The position numbers and the translations under genes were made by a program. This document shows, one piece after another, positions 63,343-64,000 of a stretch of DNA of 64,000 nt. Each line of letters starts with the position of its first letter. Position 1 is the stretch's first letter. The notes beneath the pieces were generated by a model. That model worked only from the letters and a program-made list of their open reading frames with translations, was not told where the DNA came from and did no database searches. This DNA is from Vulcanimicrobiota bacterium (GTDB taxonomy: Bacteria > Vulcanimicrobiota > Vulcanimicrobiia > Vulcanimicrobiales > Vulcanimicrobiaceae), in assembly GCA_027306785.1 (NCBI GenBank), contig DAHUZB010000006.1, forward strand, positions 1-64,000, written 5' to 3'.

Positions 63343-64000
63343 ATGCTGGTGCCCCGCGTGTTACTGCTTGGATCGTACCCGCCGCGCGAGTGCGGCATCG
63401 CGACCTTCACGCACGACGTCGTCACCTCGTTCGACCGCGCGTTCAACCTGCGTAGCGAAGTCGTCGCGATCGACGAGCCCGGCGGCGAGATGCGCCGCTA
63501 CCCGCCCGAGGTGGTGGGCCGTCTGAACGAACAGGACCGCTACGGCTACCGCGAGGCCGCTCGCTTCATCAATCGGCATCCCGCCGAAGTGCTCGCGATT
63601 CAGCACGAGTACGGTCTCTTCGGCGGCGAGCGCGGCGAGTGGCTGATCGACTTGCTCGATGCCGTGGAGAAGCCGGTCGTGCTCACGCTGCACACCGTGC
63701 TCCCCGAGCCCGACGAGACGATGCTGCGCGTCACGCGCGACCTGTGCGAGCGCGCTGCGGCGGTCGTCTCGCTCTCGGGCACCGGGCGCGATCTGCTCGA
63801 GCGCATCTACGGCATCGATCCGCAGAAGCTGCGCGTCATCCATCACGGCGTCCCCGACGTCGCCTTCCAGTCGACCGATGCGGCAAAGGCATCGTTCGGC
63901 ATCGGGCAGCGCATGGTGATCTCCACCTTCGGGCTGATCAACCGCGGCAAGGGGCTCGAATACGCGATCGAGGCGATGCGCGAGGTCGTTACCCGACATC
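63343..64000 (+). CDS. Glycosyltransferase, GT4/GT-B type (partial, cut by window end)
   Basis: Open from ATG 63343 to the end of the window (219 residues seen). GGAGAG seven bases upstream supports the start. The first half of a GT-B enzyme: VLLLGSYPPRECGIATFTHDV, LAIQHEYGLFGGE, VLTLHTVLPEPDETM, and VIHHGVPDVAFQS followed by the start of the second Rossmann domain (VISTFGLINRGKGLEYAIEAM). Related proteins are often mannosyltransferases of the family that uses GDP-mannose, in keeping with the preceding gene. The opposite-strand reading of this stretch is a shadow. Confidence 0.85.
   Translation, partial: MLVPRVLLLGSYPPRECGIATFTHDVVTSFDRAFNLRSEVVAIDEPGGEMRRYPPEVVGRLNEQDRYGYREAARFINRHPAEVLAIQHEYGLFGGERGEWLIDLLDAVEKPVVLTLHTVLPEPDETMLRVTRDLCERAAAVVSLSGTGRDLLERIYGIDPQKLRVIHHGVPDVAFQSTDAAKASFGIGQRMVISTFGLINRGKGLEYAIEAMREVVTRH

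Noticed and set aside
63361-63999. Minus-strand frame at the window end
   Set aside because: It mirrors the GT-B glycosyltransferase, whose start has a Shine-Dalgarno and clear motifs.

Overview
The window is about two-thirds G+C, almost entirely coding, and comes from a bacterium with two membranes: it has a secretin, a YaiO-like outer-membrane barrel and several lipobox lipoproteins. The gene mix (several large VPS10/sortilin-type propeller proteins, frequent GTG/TTG starts behind good Shine-Dalgarno sites, glycan clusters) would fit Candidatus Eremiobacterota or a similarly poorly sampled lineage. That placement is an inference; there is no rRNA or marker gene here to settle it. No CRISPR array, transposase or prophage was seen.

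Layout. 1-3.5 kb: beta-oxidation pair (FadJ-like and thiolase) ending in a strong terminator; the fadJ gene carries in-frame repeat insertions. 3.5-6.1 kb: HiPIP, a DUF2079-like membrane protein and a methyltransferase. 6.2-9.3 kb: first of three VPS10-type propeller proteins. 9.2-17.0 kb (minus): eight overlapping genes, a surface-glycan/amino-sugar cluster resembling WbpB/WbpE/WbpD with a GT2, a deacetylase, an FAD protein, a polytopic membrane protein and a ROK kinase. 17.1-21.0 kb: DUF6504-like protein, EttA, an HD-domain protein, a repeat-rich intergenic block and a VIT1/CCC1 transporter. 21.0-25.6 kb: a complete 5-oxoproline operon (pxpB-pxpC-pxpA-DUF969-DUF979-pcp). 25.6-27.1 kb (minus): a small CarboxypepD-like protein and an S1-domain protein whose leader holds an attenuator with T-box-like features. 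27.2-36.8 kb: the other two VPS10 paralogues around a PhyH-like oxygenase, a zinc ADH and an SDR. 36.8-43.9 kb: 7TM-GGDEF cyclase, an EXORDIUM-like lipoprotein, a frameshifted acyl-CoA synthetase and a secretin. 43.9-46.0 kb: a GH1 beta-glucosidase split by a circularly permuted family-3 solute-binding domain. 46.1-51.9 kb: SDR, then NahK-like kinase, clan-D glycosidase, ATP-grasp and nucleotidyl cyclase genes. 52.2-58.4 kb (minus): five-gene putative exopolysaccharide operon (membrane protein, GT2 synthase, bactofilin-like beta-helix, YaiO barrel, propeller lipoprotein). 58.5-61.2 kb: TetR with a divergent SDR and a palindromic operator region, and a small secreted protein. 61.4-62.0 kb: tRNA-Glu, tRNA-Gln and an HNH protein. 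62.1-64 kb: sugar-nucleotide pyrophosphorylase and a glycosyltransferase cut by the window end.

The most striking object is the GH1/solute-binding fusion. Taking out exactly 777 bp between two copies of a 10-bp direct repeat would restore a GH1 of ordinary length, and the removed piece reads as a solute-binding domain whose C-terminal part precedes its N-terminal part.
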